Below, in pieces: positions 27,170-38,314 of a DNA stretch of 64,000 nt; within the stretch, counting starts at the first letter, position 1, and the number at the start of each line of letters is the position of its first letter. The notes below the pieces were generated by a model. That model searched no databases and was not told where the DNA came from. It was given only the letters and a program-made list of their open reading frames with translations. The translations under genes and the position numbers were made by a program. This DNA is from Physella acuta (taxonomy: Eukaryota > Mollusca > Gastropoda > Physidae): NCBI RefSeq assembly GCF_028476545.1, contig NW_026732690.1:286501-350500 (forward strand). Reading direction: 5' to 3'.

Positions 27170-27609
27170 GTCCATCCACGTATCATTTTCTATCTCAGCC
27201 TCTCGTTTACCATCACAAAAATCCTGTGTTTTTTTTTCCTTTTTTGACCATACTAAAAGCCCATGTTTTTCTATTTACCATCACTAAAGCCCACATTTTT
27301 CTTTTACCATTACTACAAGCCGGTATTTCCCCCTGTTCTACAATCATTACAAGCCTCGTGTTTCGAGATCACCTCAACATATCTCTTCTGCTCTAACCTT
27401 TGATTCTCCTTGGATTAAGAAATCAGACCCCCCCACCCCCACCCCCACACTGTCAATACATACATTTTTTTCATAAAAAGAAAACTTTACTATTTTCTCC
27501 TGTCTTCTGTACATCCTCCCACCCCCACCCCACCCACCCTCCCACCCCAATCACCGCAAACTATTGTTTCCATCGTCTAGCTCACCCTACCCCAGCCTTA
27601 CCCCAGTCC

Positions 27610-27912
27610 CATGATGCCTCGCGCGGGCGTTAAAAACCCGCCGCCCGGTCGGAACTTGCTCCATTGCGTGAGCGCTTTTCGCCGTGTACACACCGGGTAT
27701 TGGCACTGCTAACCACGAGTTCTCTGTACGGTCTGTGATTCTTGTCTGCGTTACCTGATCATTCTATACTCAAAAGTATACCTTAAGTGGTCAGTTGATT
27801 CTTTAAAAAAAGTATTTTGTTGAAGAGAAAACTAACTTCTGATCAGAAGAAGGAGACTTGTCCGGCCGTTTAAGGCAGGCCTTATATAAGGTCTTAGGGC
27901 AAGAGACACACC
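27610..27912 (+). promoter_or_regulatory. CpG-rich sequence and TATA box ahead of a candidate first exon
   Basis: A GC- and CpG-rich stretch (about 27,615-27,710, with CTCGCGCGGGCG and CCGCCGCCCGG) stands out from the AT-rich surroundings. It is followed by the palindrome CCTTATATAAGG (27,880-27,891), which contains a TATATAAG TATA box. Initiation about 30 bases downstream would place the cap near 27,915, just ahead of the ATG at 27,940. Confidence 0.45.
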
Positions 27913-27939
27913 CTTTTTTTTCTTCCTAATTCACAAAGG

Positions 27940-28005
27940 ATGTCTGTGAAAGAATCGAAAGATTTGTGGAAGAAAGTTCATGTGCATTATTTTAACTTAC
28001 GACAG
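27940..28005 (+). CDS. Candidate first coding exon (22 codons) or leader exon of an unassigned or alternative transcript
   Basis: An ATG at 27,940 opens MSVKESKDLWKK... and runs to CGACAG|GTAAGT, a near-ideal donor, ending in phase 0 after residue Gln22. With the TATA box 50-60 bases upstream this looks like a real first exon. Its partner is unknown. Exons at 38,321 and 42,697 of the giant KH gene also begin in phase 0 and could accept it as an alternative start. Spliced to the acceptor at 35,243 it would stop after five more codons and act as an upstream ORF. I do not recognise the peptide. Confidence 0.35.
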
Positions 28006-28435
28006 GTAAGTTCAAACTATTTCATTGTCACTTTTAAAAAAAATAATTCTAAATTGAAAACCGATATTTTAAAATTTGATCTTTTTCAATTTAGTTAATT
28101 GTTGGAGAAACCATTCACTTCATTTCTTTTTTCCTAAAAATCCATCCTTTTAAAACAAGCACTAAGATATCGTTTCACTTATGTGTGCATCTGAATTGTG
28201 TTTTTTTAAATAGACATAAGCACAGATTAACGAAACATGTACATTTGTTTTAAGAAACATACTCAAACAAAAGCCTAAATTCCTGAGCTTAATTACTTTA
28301 TTAGGTTTTAATTAGGGACCTTCGCTCGACTTCACAAAAAACGGTTGTGTTTGTGTAACGTTTTATTGTATAGATGGGCCCCCTGAACCGCCTCATTGTG
28401 TAGAGGGGCTCCTATCTACCCAGCTTTTCTTACCT

Positions 28436-28512
28436 GCTTGAGCGTGTAGGTGGAACACCTCACCTGTGCAGGTGACCTCACCTGGGCAGGTTACCTCATC
28501 TGCCAGGTGAGA
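28436..28512. repeat. Short cluster of CACCT/AGGTGA direct and inverted repeats
   Basis: CAGGTGACCTCACCTGGGCA and related pieces repeat with a period of roughly 20 bases and contain several CAGGTG or CACCTG E-box cores in both orientations. It may be a small degenerate minisatellite or a binding-site cluster. Confidence 0.45.
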
Positions 28513-30167
28513 ACCCTGTGCCACGTGAAATTAGACGAGCCATAATTACATTCACGCGGACACGTACATGTATTTACACAACGTCACAAGGGTCAAAAAA
28601 TAAAATCAACAAATTTTCCTTCACAATGAAAAGTTGCATGAAACAACACGCGTTGTTACTGTCTGCCCTGGTCTATGGGGGACTGGGGGTGATTCAAGGC
28701 CAAGAAATGTAAGGGGTCAACACGACCTTAAACAGCCTTTAAAGACGTCCTTAACATTTACCTACAACAAGGTTATACTAGTCGATAACATTTATTTACG
28801 AATATTTTTTAAGCTGCTATCAACAATAGATATTATACGATACTGTAAATGAATTATTACACAGGATAGATGTATAGAGAAATATATATATATGAGAATA
28901 TGAAAGATACACGTTACTCAAGTATAGTCGTTAAAATATTTCTCTTGCTTTTCCATGAGCCTAACACGACCCCAAATACCTGCCGTGTTTACCCTTTGAC
29001 CTTTATAATCCAGGAGAACCCCTTTAACTAGAAGTGACACACAATTACCTGAAGATGAGGCAACTAGGAACTCTAGGTGCAAAGAATTCTTGAAAAAAAA
29101 ATGACGCATCTTTCATCCACTTAAAGAACACATACTCACATAGCATTTGGGTTAGTTTATAGTGCTCTCTTCTTTTTTTTCTGGGTATTTGGCCTGGCCA
29201 TTTCTTTAATCTTGTGTTTTTCGGTATTTAGTCTTACAATTTTTTTATGGTTTTGTGTTTTAGGGTATTTGGCCTGACCATTTCTTACGATTTTTTTTCT
29301 GGAATTTAGCCCGACAATTTTTTGGTGTTCTTGTATCTTTCCGTTATTTAGTCTAACCCTATCACGTGGTTTCGCCTCCCCCCCCCCTGGTAATTGGTTA
29401 AGAACGTAATACGTAGTTTTTGTGCAACTATTGGCCGTCATGCGTGTGAGGTAGTTAGTAATACCAGGTTTAGTGGTAGGGTTAGAAATTAGGGTTAGTG
29501 CTATGGACCGGCTTGGCTTAAGGTTATATGTAGCATTGAAATTAACACGTTATATTTAGTTTCTAGTTTACTGCTGTAACCTAACGGCTATGTATCGAAC
29601 ACATACACCCGCATATCTATCAGTAGCCTACAATACAGTATGGTACGTACATTCTTTATAGTTATAGCTTTGATGTATGGCAGAGCTAATGCTTTGTTTC
29701 TCTAAAATCTCATGCACTGGCGTAGAGGTTAAGAAAACGTGTGTGTTGTTTTGCTAATTAAAAAAATAACAATAAATAACCCGCAGCAAAGGAAAGAAAT
29801 AAAGTATCACCTAGTTACCTGAGTCACCTGTCTACCCTACTAATATCTATTGAGGTGAGTATTTTATTAACCAAACCGACACATTTGGATAGGTTAGCGA
29901 TACGCTTGTGGAATAGTTTTGATCAGGATTAAAGATCAAATCAAATAAAGACGACATTGATTACCGGTACCATCACACTCATCCATCAATGGTGCCGGCC
30001 GCCTTGAAAGTTTGTCTCAGTTAAAGATACAACTAGGGGGAGGTTTTTAACGGTGAGTCTGATACAGTAGAAGGAACATGAATTATAAAGCTTCTAGTAC
30101 TTATACCTGACATGCTGAGCAGAAAAGTAAGTTTGTCTGACAGCTTTAAAACGTGTCACTAGTTTGT
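28513..30167. other. Spacer without a supported gene
   Basis: Short open frames only. It contains the degenerate repeat at 29,170-29,350 and a few poly-C tracts. No exon or transposon terminus was recognised. Confidence 0.4.
29170..29350. repeat. Degenerate repeat of about 55 bp, three copies
   Basis: GGTATTTGGCCTGGCCATTTCTT, GGTATTTAGTCTTACAATTTTTT, GGTATTTGGCCTGACCATTTCTT-like blocks recur with TTGTGTTTT linkers. Copies are strongly diverged. The minus strand reads a short Lys-rich frame without coding support. Confidence 0.55.
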
Positions 30168-31281
30168 TGGATAGCCTCGTCTAACAACAGGTCTGTCATC
30201 TGTGTGTTGGGTGGCCTAGTCCAGCAGCTTGTCTGTCATATGTGTGTTGGATAGACTAGTCCAGCATCGTGTGTTGGGTAGACTAGTCCAGCATCGTGTG
30301 TTGGGTAGACTAGTCCAGCATCGTGTGTTGGGTAGACTAGTCCAGCATCGTGTGTTGGATAGACTAGTCCAGCATCGTGTGTTGGGTAGACTAGTCCAGC
30401 ATCGTGTGTTGGGTAGACTAGTCCAGCATCTGTGTGTTGGGTAGACTAGTCCAGCATCTGTGTGTTGGGTAGACTAGTCCAGCATCTGTGTGTTGGGTAG
30501 ACTAGTCCAGCATCGTGTGTTGGGTAGACTAGTCCAGCATCTGTGTGTTGGGTAGACTAGTCCAGCATCGTGTGTTGGGTAGACTAGTCCAGCATCGTGT
30601 GTTGGGTAGACTAGTCCAGCAGGTCTGTCATCTGTGTGTTGGATAGACTAGTCCAGCATCGTGTGTTGGGTAGACTAGTCCAGCATCGTGTGTTGGGTAG
30701 ACTAGTCCAGCATCGTGTGTTGGGTAGACTAGTCCAGCATCGTGTGTTGGGTAGACTAGTCCAGCATCGTGTGTTGAGTAGACTAGTCCAGCATCGTGTG
30801 TTGGATAGACTAGTCCAGCATCGTGTGTTGGGTAGACTAGTCCAGCATCGTGTGTTGGGTAGACTATCCAGCATCGTGTGTTGGGTAGACTAGTCCAGCA
30901 GGTCTGTCATCTGTGTGTTGGATAGACTAGTCCAGCATCGTGTGTTGGGTAGACTAGTCCAGCATCGTGTGTTGGGTAGACTAGTCCAGCATCGTGTGTT
31001 GGATAGACTAGTCCAGCATCGTGTGTTGGGTAGACTAGTCCAGCATCGTGTGTTGGGTAGACTATCCAGCATCGTGTGTTGGGTAGACTAGTCCAGCAGG
31101 TCTGTCATCTGTGTGTTGGATAGACTAGTCCAGCATCGTGTGTTGGGTAGACTAGTCCAGCATCGTGTGTTGGGTAGACTAGTCCAGCATCGTGTGTTGG
31201 ATAGACTAGTCCAGCATCGTGTGTTGGGTAGACTAGTCCAGCATCGTGTGTTGGATAGACTAGTCCAGCAATTTGTCTGTC
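30168..31281. repeat. 27-bp minisatellite, about 40 copies, with higher-order blocks
   Basis: The unit AGACTAGTCCAGCATCGTGTGTTGGGT is 27 bases (9 codons) and reads LVQHRVLGR on the plus and NTRCWTSLP on the minus strand. A variant junction, CCAGCAGGTCTGTCATCTGTG, recurs near 30,617, 30,897 and 31,097 and marks the start of larger blocks that have themselves been duplicated. Each unit holds ACTAGT. No start context, splice framing or non-repeat coding flank supports a gene. Confidence 0.93.
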
Positions 31282-31337
31282 ATCTGACACCGGTATGATG
31301 AATAGATAATTGCGCGTGATCTGTCGCCAGTAGCCAG

Positions 31338-31358
31338 CTATAAATAGACCTGACGTCA
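31338..31358. promoter_or_regulatory. MEF2-like site next to a CRE
   Basis: CTATAAATAG (31,338-31,347), which fits the MEF2 consensus and also resembles a TATA box, lies four bases from TGACGTCA (31,351-31,358). A similar pair occurs near 35.0-35.2 kb. Promoter activity is inferred only from the motifs. Confidence 0.3.
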
Positions 31359-33048
31359 CATACCTAGGTAACAGTTCCTGTATCATGAAATCGATGCAAC
31401 TCTCAAGTCGGCCTGTCTCTTAATGATGGTGGTGGAATCAATGAGGCAGGAATGTTGCTGGTCTCAGCTTGTTTTGTGATGCTGGTTGTCAAATCAATGG
31501 CGCTGGAATGTTGCTGGTCTACGTCTGTGTTGTAATGTTGGCTGTGGAATCAATGGCGCTGGAATGCTTATCGTGGGTGTAGAGACCAAGAAATCAACTC
31601 TACCGGCAGACGTTGAATAGTCAGATACCATTTGTTAGTGATGCGGATCTGTGAATAGTTATCCCACTAAACAGTTAGTGTGTAGTTTATACTTCTCAAC
31701 GGTATGGCGTTTCTTGGTTTAACTTATAGATGTAAGGTATCGTGGGTAAATAGTGACCCTGTTTATGCATTGAATTATGGTTAGGTGTTTGCCATGGTTA
31801 ATGCGAGTTTACATTTAAGAACATTTATATCATGGACAAGGCGAGTTCATCATGCCCTCTTAGATCCATTTACGTGTTATTTTATCCGTAGAGATTTAAT
31901 GAAAGATGTTTTGTGGTCATATACACTCCTGTTAGAATCTGATAGGAATTGGTTCTAATGACACAAACATACATACGCTGCCCAGATGGCGGTAGTTTAA
32001 AACGTCCTCGGTTTAATTTTTCATTGTTCGCACCTCCGAACAGGATGTTAAGAATTAGGTGCAGAATATAACGCAGAACGAATTCCCAGCCAAAGACTGG
32101 AATGAAACTGGTACCAAGGAATAGGTAAAACAAAAATAGTTTCATGACACGAACAGCTCCACCTTCTTGCATGACGTCATATGTCATGCTGACCTTTCAC
32201 GATAGAACTGGGGCCAAGGCTACCTATGTACGTTTACTTTCCGTTGCTTCAGACACCCCCTCCCCTCCCTTCTCTCCTCCCCCACCCCCTTTCTATACAC
32301 ACAGCGTCCATTTTCTATGCTAATTTTTTTTTCGCTTTTTTTAACCAAGTAAAATTCGTATTTTCTTGCGGGGCTAATATTGTAACAGTAACAAATAATA
32401 ACATAATGTCCTAGTTCTAGCCTAAAATAACACATTATGTTGTTAATTTCAAATGGCGACTCATTTATTGTAAAAAAGTTTATAAATATCCTGATGGATA
32501 TACTGTATGTGACCAGCTAGTCACAAAGGGACATAATAAAGTAGATACGAGTTATCTTCCCGTGGCAGCAGAACATTAGGTACTGGTGGATGAAAATATC
32601 GCCGAGTAAGCGTTAGAGTTGTGCCAAAATAAAAAGCGCCCCAAAGTTTATCCACGTCAGGTAGGTTCATCTGATGGCGCTCAGGTATTTTTAGGCCAGT
32701 CTTAAGATAATAACAGGCTCAAATCAAAGCTGTTCACCGAATTAGCTCCTTTGTTTTATTCAGAAAATTGGACATCGAGCATGCAACAGGCAATCATTTT
32801 TTTATTTAATCAGGGGATACTAAATTTACTGTTTTTTCTTTTGGCAAATGTACAAGTGTAAAATGGGTGTATATGTAAACTTGTACAATTTTCGATAACT
32901 TTCACTTGTATAAAGGGTGTTATAATAAGAAAATAATATACACATAGACCATTGGGTGATTGCGCAATCGAAATCCAAGCAAAAAGCCTGGGACTTAAGT
33001 TTAGAAGAGCCAGATGGTGCCCATGTATCAGGCCCACTCTCTCCACAC
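31359..33048. other. Spacer without a supported gene
   Basis: No exon with believable borders was found. A short direct repeat (TGGAATCAATGGCGCTGGAATG and relatives, 31,430-31,575) is the only structure noted. Confidence 0.4.
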
Positions 33049-33225
33049 CAGTAGCGTAGCGAGGGGGGGGGGACATATGTCCTGGGCGCCGACCTTAGGG
33101 GGCGCCAAAATGGGTTGGAAAAATAAATTGAAAGGTTGAGGGGGGTGCAAATCGAAAGTTTGAGGGGAGGGGGTGCAAATCGAAAAGTTTGTCCCCGGGC
33201 GCCGGGAAGGGTCGCTACGCCTCTG
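33049..33225. mobile_element. hAT-like MITE, family 1 (177 bp), with perfect 8-bp target duplication
   Basis: It begins CAGTAGCGTAGCGAGG and ends GGTCGCTACGCCTCTG. CTCCACAC flanks it on both sides (33,041-33,048 and 33,226-33,233). The interior holds two to three GGTGCAAATCGAAAGTTTGA units and the block GGCGCCAAAATGGGTTGG, shared in inverse orientation with the copy near 3.8-4.0 kb. It is non-coding and looks recent. Confidence 0.9.
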
Positions 33226-34052
33226 CTCCACACAGCTGATGGTGTGGGTGTACGTATGTACAATGGGTGCTGATGTACACATACGCAAGATGTAAACTGG
33301 GTGTGGGTGTACACAAACGGGATATGGGAAATAGCGGAGAAGAGAAGAAACAGCCACAGTGGAGAGGCTGGGACCCAATGAGTCAACGTGTACGGGGCGG
33401 CTTAGAGCGAAAACAAATGTGGAACAAGAGATTATAAAAACAATTAACGTTACTACAACATACATAATGGCGGTCTAGATACGAAGGGAGACAACGCCTA
33501 TAGTGACTAGCCAGACTAGCAGAGTTATCGTTCATAGCAACTTTTATCAAGCAGGAACTGCGTGTGTTTCGTATTGAGCTCAACCTTCCAGCCCTTCCTT
33601 CTGAAACTTTCATCTTTTAAAAAACATTTGGTATTGTGCTTACCTCTGGGAAATATAGAAGGAGCTTTTGTAACCTTGAGAGATTTGAAGACAGGTGAAT
33701 TGTGGGATTGGGGGGGGGGGGGGGGGGGATTTACAGGTATGTCAGGTAAGAAAAATGTTTTACAATATTTTAACCATAAACGCCACAAAAAAAAGAACAA
33801 AAAAAATTATACTCATACTCCTTCAAAACTAGTATCACTTATCATGAAAAAAGACGGGGCGGTCAATGAAAGCAAGTAATTGTTAGTTTAAGTAGATTTT
33901 ATTTTAGTTCGATGACACCAAAGCGCCTAGAACAAACGAAGTGTCTCTATGAGATAGCCCAGTTGTGATCTGGTTCAGCTACATGAAGTTTGAAGTTTAC
34001 GACACCCAGGGGCTGTGTGGGACAAGAGGGTCTGGCACGTTGGCAGCTATAA
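33226..34052. other. Spacer without a supported gene
   Basis: A short GTGTACA-rich direct repeat follows the MITE (33,240-33,315) and a poly-G tract lies at 33,712-33,729. No exon was identified. Confidence 0.4.
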
Positions 34053-34205
34053 CCTGTGGGGTGGGGGCGGGGAGTGTTTGGGGTGGGGGAGTGTTTTGGG
34101 GTGGGGGCGGGGAGTGTTTGGGGTGGGGGCGGGGAGTGTTTTGGGGTGGGGGAGTGTTTTGGGGTGGGGGCGGGGAGTGTTTGGGGTGGGGGTGGGGAGT
34201 GTCTG
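34053..34205. repeat. G-rich minisatellite (GGGGTGGGGGCGGGGAGTGTTT)
   Basis: About seven units of roughly 22-24 bases alternate between GGGGCGGGGAGTGTTT and GGGGGAGTGTTTT. G runs of four to five bases are regularly spaced, compatible with G-quadruplex formation on the plus strand. Confidence 0.85.
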
Positions 34206-34673
34206 GCTCTGGCACCGCCTGGGGACAGGATCTGGCCTAGGAACGTCTTGAGTCTTGCCCGGGCCACCAGCGCAGTTGTCCCGAGGCGCTGCTAAAAGCA
34301 ACGTCAAGAAACATGGCCGTATTTACTGAGTATTTTTAGAGTTAGAGAATTTAAAATAAAAATTACATTGCTTTAAAACAATGTAAACTTGATCCCCAAT
34401 TTACGTTATTTACCAACAGTTACCGATGTAAGCCAGAATTGCCCAATCTGTCCTGGTTTAAGAAAAGTTAACATTATTACAAACGAAATTACTTACAAAT
34501 TACGGGATCGTGTTTTATGGGACCTATCGTTCAATAGGGCAGATAAAGTAGCGTTCATCTGTATGAGTAACCACTGCAGAAATAATGTGTTTAATTCTAG
34601 GCCCATTCACATTGACTTTCTCTTATTGTCAGTCAGGTACCTACAAGTGGTGAGTGTTCTGTGTGACAGGTAG

Positions 34674-34745
34674 ACTCTGATCCGGGATCCGAACTCGAGA
34701 CTTTCGGGTCGTACGCTCTACCGTCCGACAACGCGTATCATAAGT
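34674..34745 (-). mobile_element. tRNA-derived SINE head (fragment)
   Basis: The minus strand reads GACGGTAGAGCGTACGACCCG followed by AAAGTCTCGAGTTCGGATCCC, an A-box/B-box arrangement like that of tRNA-related SINEs. It shares TCTCGAGTTC and the preceding layout with the copy at 18.7 kb. No cloverleaf could be folded by eye. Confidence 0.45.
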
Positions 34746-34944
34746 GGCAGAGAGTGGTTGCAACATCTTATGCCGTAGGTTCAAAGTGTTTATTTAGAGA
34801 TGGTCAAGTAGTTTACCCCCGGGTGAGCAAGTTTGTTGCTCTACTATTAATAGACCAAGTCACGTGACAAGAGACACTATGAAAATACACACTACACCGT
34901 ACCTACATCTACTAGCGACCGATTAAATTTGTTATTGTGGATGT

Positions 34945-35242
34945 CTGAGTTACGTCACAGACGGGCGAACCCGCTGCCAACTCGATCCGCCACGTCATGA
35001 ATCACGCGGGGTCTAAAAATAGAACATGTTTGAACGAATCAAAGAGGGGACTTGGCAAACACAAGGTGGGGGATGTACGTGCGCTAGAGCTGCTCACCTT
35101 CACACAGAGCATCCATTCAACACCTGATCTCCATCGGGTGGACGTGAGTGTCGCCTCTTTAAACAGGTGACGTCATCACACAGCTGGGTTTAACCGTCCT
35201 GTACTGACGTCTTTAACTTTTTTTTTCTCTTCTTCTATGCAG
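34945..35242 (+). promoter_or_regulatory. Upstream region of the giant KH gene: CRE, MEF2-like site and 5'UTR acceptor
   Basis: The stretch holds TTACGTCA near 34,950, a MEF2-type CTAAAAATAG (35,013-35,022) and a full CRE TGACGTCA (35,168-35,175). It ends in a strong polypyrimidine tract and TTCTTCTATGCAG (AG at 35,241-35,242). That acceptor would begin an exon at 35,243 carrying 85 bases of 5'UTR before the start codon, so the true promoter may lie farther upstream, with these motifs as intronic sites. Confidence 0.4.
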
Positions 35243-35327
35243 TCACAAGCACAGACCTAAGGACTAGGACACTTGGTGCCCTCGCAACAGAGGACCAAGA
35301 CAACACACACACACACACGAGAGGAGG

Positions 35328-38135
35328 ATGTCGGAACCAGTCATAGAAGAGGTGGTAGCGGTGCCATCTCGCCTGGTCGACAGGATCGTAGGTGAGTCAC
35401 GTGACTGCCCGAGAAACATGGCTTTGATTAGCCGTAATGAAGCTAATGGCGCTGTTCACTGACTAAAATAATGTTGGGAAATACGTTGTACTTTGATTTA
35501 AGTTGTCCATATTTTTTTTACTACATATAGATAAATGTATGTGAAGTAACTGGTTGTATTATCTTGATAATTAATGCTGTTTGTAAAAGAGATTTACTGT
35601 ACTCGCAGCCTAATTGTAATCCCATTGACTCGTGTTTCTTGTTCTAACTCTGGAAGGTTGGCTAAACCAAACCAACGCCAATATTTAAGACTTCACCCAG
35701 TTTCTTCCAGGCATCTCTGTCTACCGCCCCCCCCCCCCCCGAAGGAAATGGAATTTATATAGAAAATATATACATTTAACAGTGTCCGCCCCCCCCCCCC
35801 CCCACCCCCGAAGAAAGTCTAGCGCCCTCACTCCCCCCCTCCCGGGGGGAAAAAGTCTAAAAGAAACGCTGACTTCACCACTAACAATTTCCATACAAAA
35901 AATAGCAATGTCTGACATACGTTTGTCATCAACAACAGCACTGGATGCACCTAGAGAAGAGCATAAATTTAGACACAACTGGTGCAGTTATAACTTGTCT
36001 AGGTCTATATTTACCTTGACAGCGAGTGAAGCAATTAGTTCCATGCTAGCTCAAGTTTGTCTAAACAACATTGCCACATAAAAATAGTTTGACCAAGTTT
36101 TTCAAGGTTTTCTTCATTAACCCCATACATGCTACACATTGGAGTTACCTTTAACAATATTTAAAATTCAAACTTATTTAACAGCCAATGAAAAAATTAA
36201 AATAACTCACATCTGACTACAAAAAACGTTCTTGTGTGCATCATAGCATTTCAATCCATAAATGTCGGTCCAGTGGCGTAGCCAGGATCGTCTCAAGGGG
36301 GGGGGGGGGTTCCAATTTTTACCCGGGGACAAACTTTCGATTTGCACCCCCCCTCAAACTTTCGATTTGCACCCCCCCCCTCAAACTTTCGATTTGCACC
36401 CCCCCCCCCCTCAAACTTTCGATTTGCACCCCCCCTCAAACTTTCGATTTGCACCCCCCCCCCTCAAACTTTCGATTTGCACCCCCCCCCCTCAAACTTT
36501 CGATTTGCACCCCCCCCTCATACTTTTTATATATATACCGAGGGGTCTATGGGGGGGGGGGGGGTTATGACCCCCCCTAACCCCCCCCCCCTGCCTACGC
36601 CACTGTGTCGGTCATATTTGAGTAGACTCACTGTTGAAGTCTTCTTCAAATATTAACTGAAAGCCGACGTGCTATGTATACCCTACGTTGTTTAAGGTCT
36701 TCGCATTTTTCGTACAAAGAGCTTTATAAATTTATTATCTATACTACTGAGGACAATTAAAACATTTAGTGTTTATCGGTGTTAATAATGCCTTATTTGT
36801 TCTTTATACCCTATATTGTTGATACTTTCACTAAAAGATCCATGTTTCATATACCCTACATTGATGATGAATTCACTCAAAAACTTATGTTTAGTATGCC
36901 CTATACTGTTGATGCCTCCTCTCAAAGACCTTTGTTTCAAATACCCTAAATTGGTGATACTTACACTAAAAGACCTAAATTTAGTTTAGTATGCCCTATA
37001 CTGTTGATGCCTTCACTCAACAAAGACCTTTGTTTAGAATGCCCCATACTGTTGCTACTTACACTAAACCTACGTTTAGTTTAGTATGCCCTAGTATACC
37101 GTCGGTACCTCCACTCAAAGACCTATGTTTAGAATGCCCTATACTGTTAATGCCTCCACACAAAGACCTATGTTTAGAATGCCCCATACTGTTAATGCCT
37201 CCACACAAAGACCTATGTTTAGAATGCCCTATACTGTTAATGCCTCCACACAAAGACCTATGTTTAGAATGCCCCATACTGTTAATGCCTCCACACAAAG
37301 ACCTATGTTTAGAATGCCCTATACTGTTAATGCCTCCACACAAAGACCTATGTTTAGAATGCCCTATACTGTTAATGCCTCCACACAAAGACCTATGTTT
37401 AGAATGCCCCATACTGTTAATGCCTCCACACAAAGACCTATGTTTAGAATGCCCTATACTGTTAATGCCTCCACACAAAGACCTATGTTTAGAATGCCCT
37501 ATACTGTTAATGCCTCCACACAAAGACCTATGTTTAGAATGCCCCATACTGTTAATGCCTCCACACAAAGACCTATGTTTAGAATGCCCCATACTGTTAA
37601 TGCCTCCACACAAAGACCTATGTTTAGAATGCCCTATACTGTTAATGCCTCCACACAAAGACCTATGTTTAGAATGCCCCATACTGTTAATGCCTCCACA
37701 CAAAGACCTATGTTTAGAATGCCCCATACTGTAGATATCTTCACCTAAATCCCCATATTTCTCCCCACAGGTGAGGACGGGGCGGGGCTGGAACGGGTCT
37801 CCAGGTACTCAGGTACCAAGGTGTGCCTGGAATCTTCCATGGACGTCAGGGGAGAGCAGAGTTACCTGGTCATCTCTGGTCAACGCAGGCAGATCAATTT
37901 AGCCAAGGTGGGTCAAGTCTCTAGACCACAAACATCACCTTAAAAATCTAATTAATTTTAATGGCCTTCCTATCCATAAGATAATTAAATCAGAGGTCAG
38001 TCAATGGGACATATAAAATAAAGAGATCTTTCTTTAACGAAATTGACCTGCACTGTACAGGATGGTATTTCTTTTAGGCGAACATCGTCTACATTTACAA
38101 GATGGGTATACTTGAGCATTATTGATGTGATATAT

Positions 38136-38205
<70 letters not shown>

Positions 38206-38233
38206 ATGTATATATATAGGATATATATATAGG

Positions 38234-38314
<81 letters not shown>

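Noticed and set aside
30229-31386. LVQHRVLGR- and NTRCWTSLP-type repeat peptides
   Set aside because: A 27-bp minisatellite open on both strands, with no unique coding sequence attached.
36991-37748. Plus- and minus-strand repeat proteins of 207-247 residues
   Set aside because: These arise from a 45-bp triplet-multiple minisatellite inside an intron; both strands are equally open.
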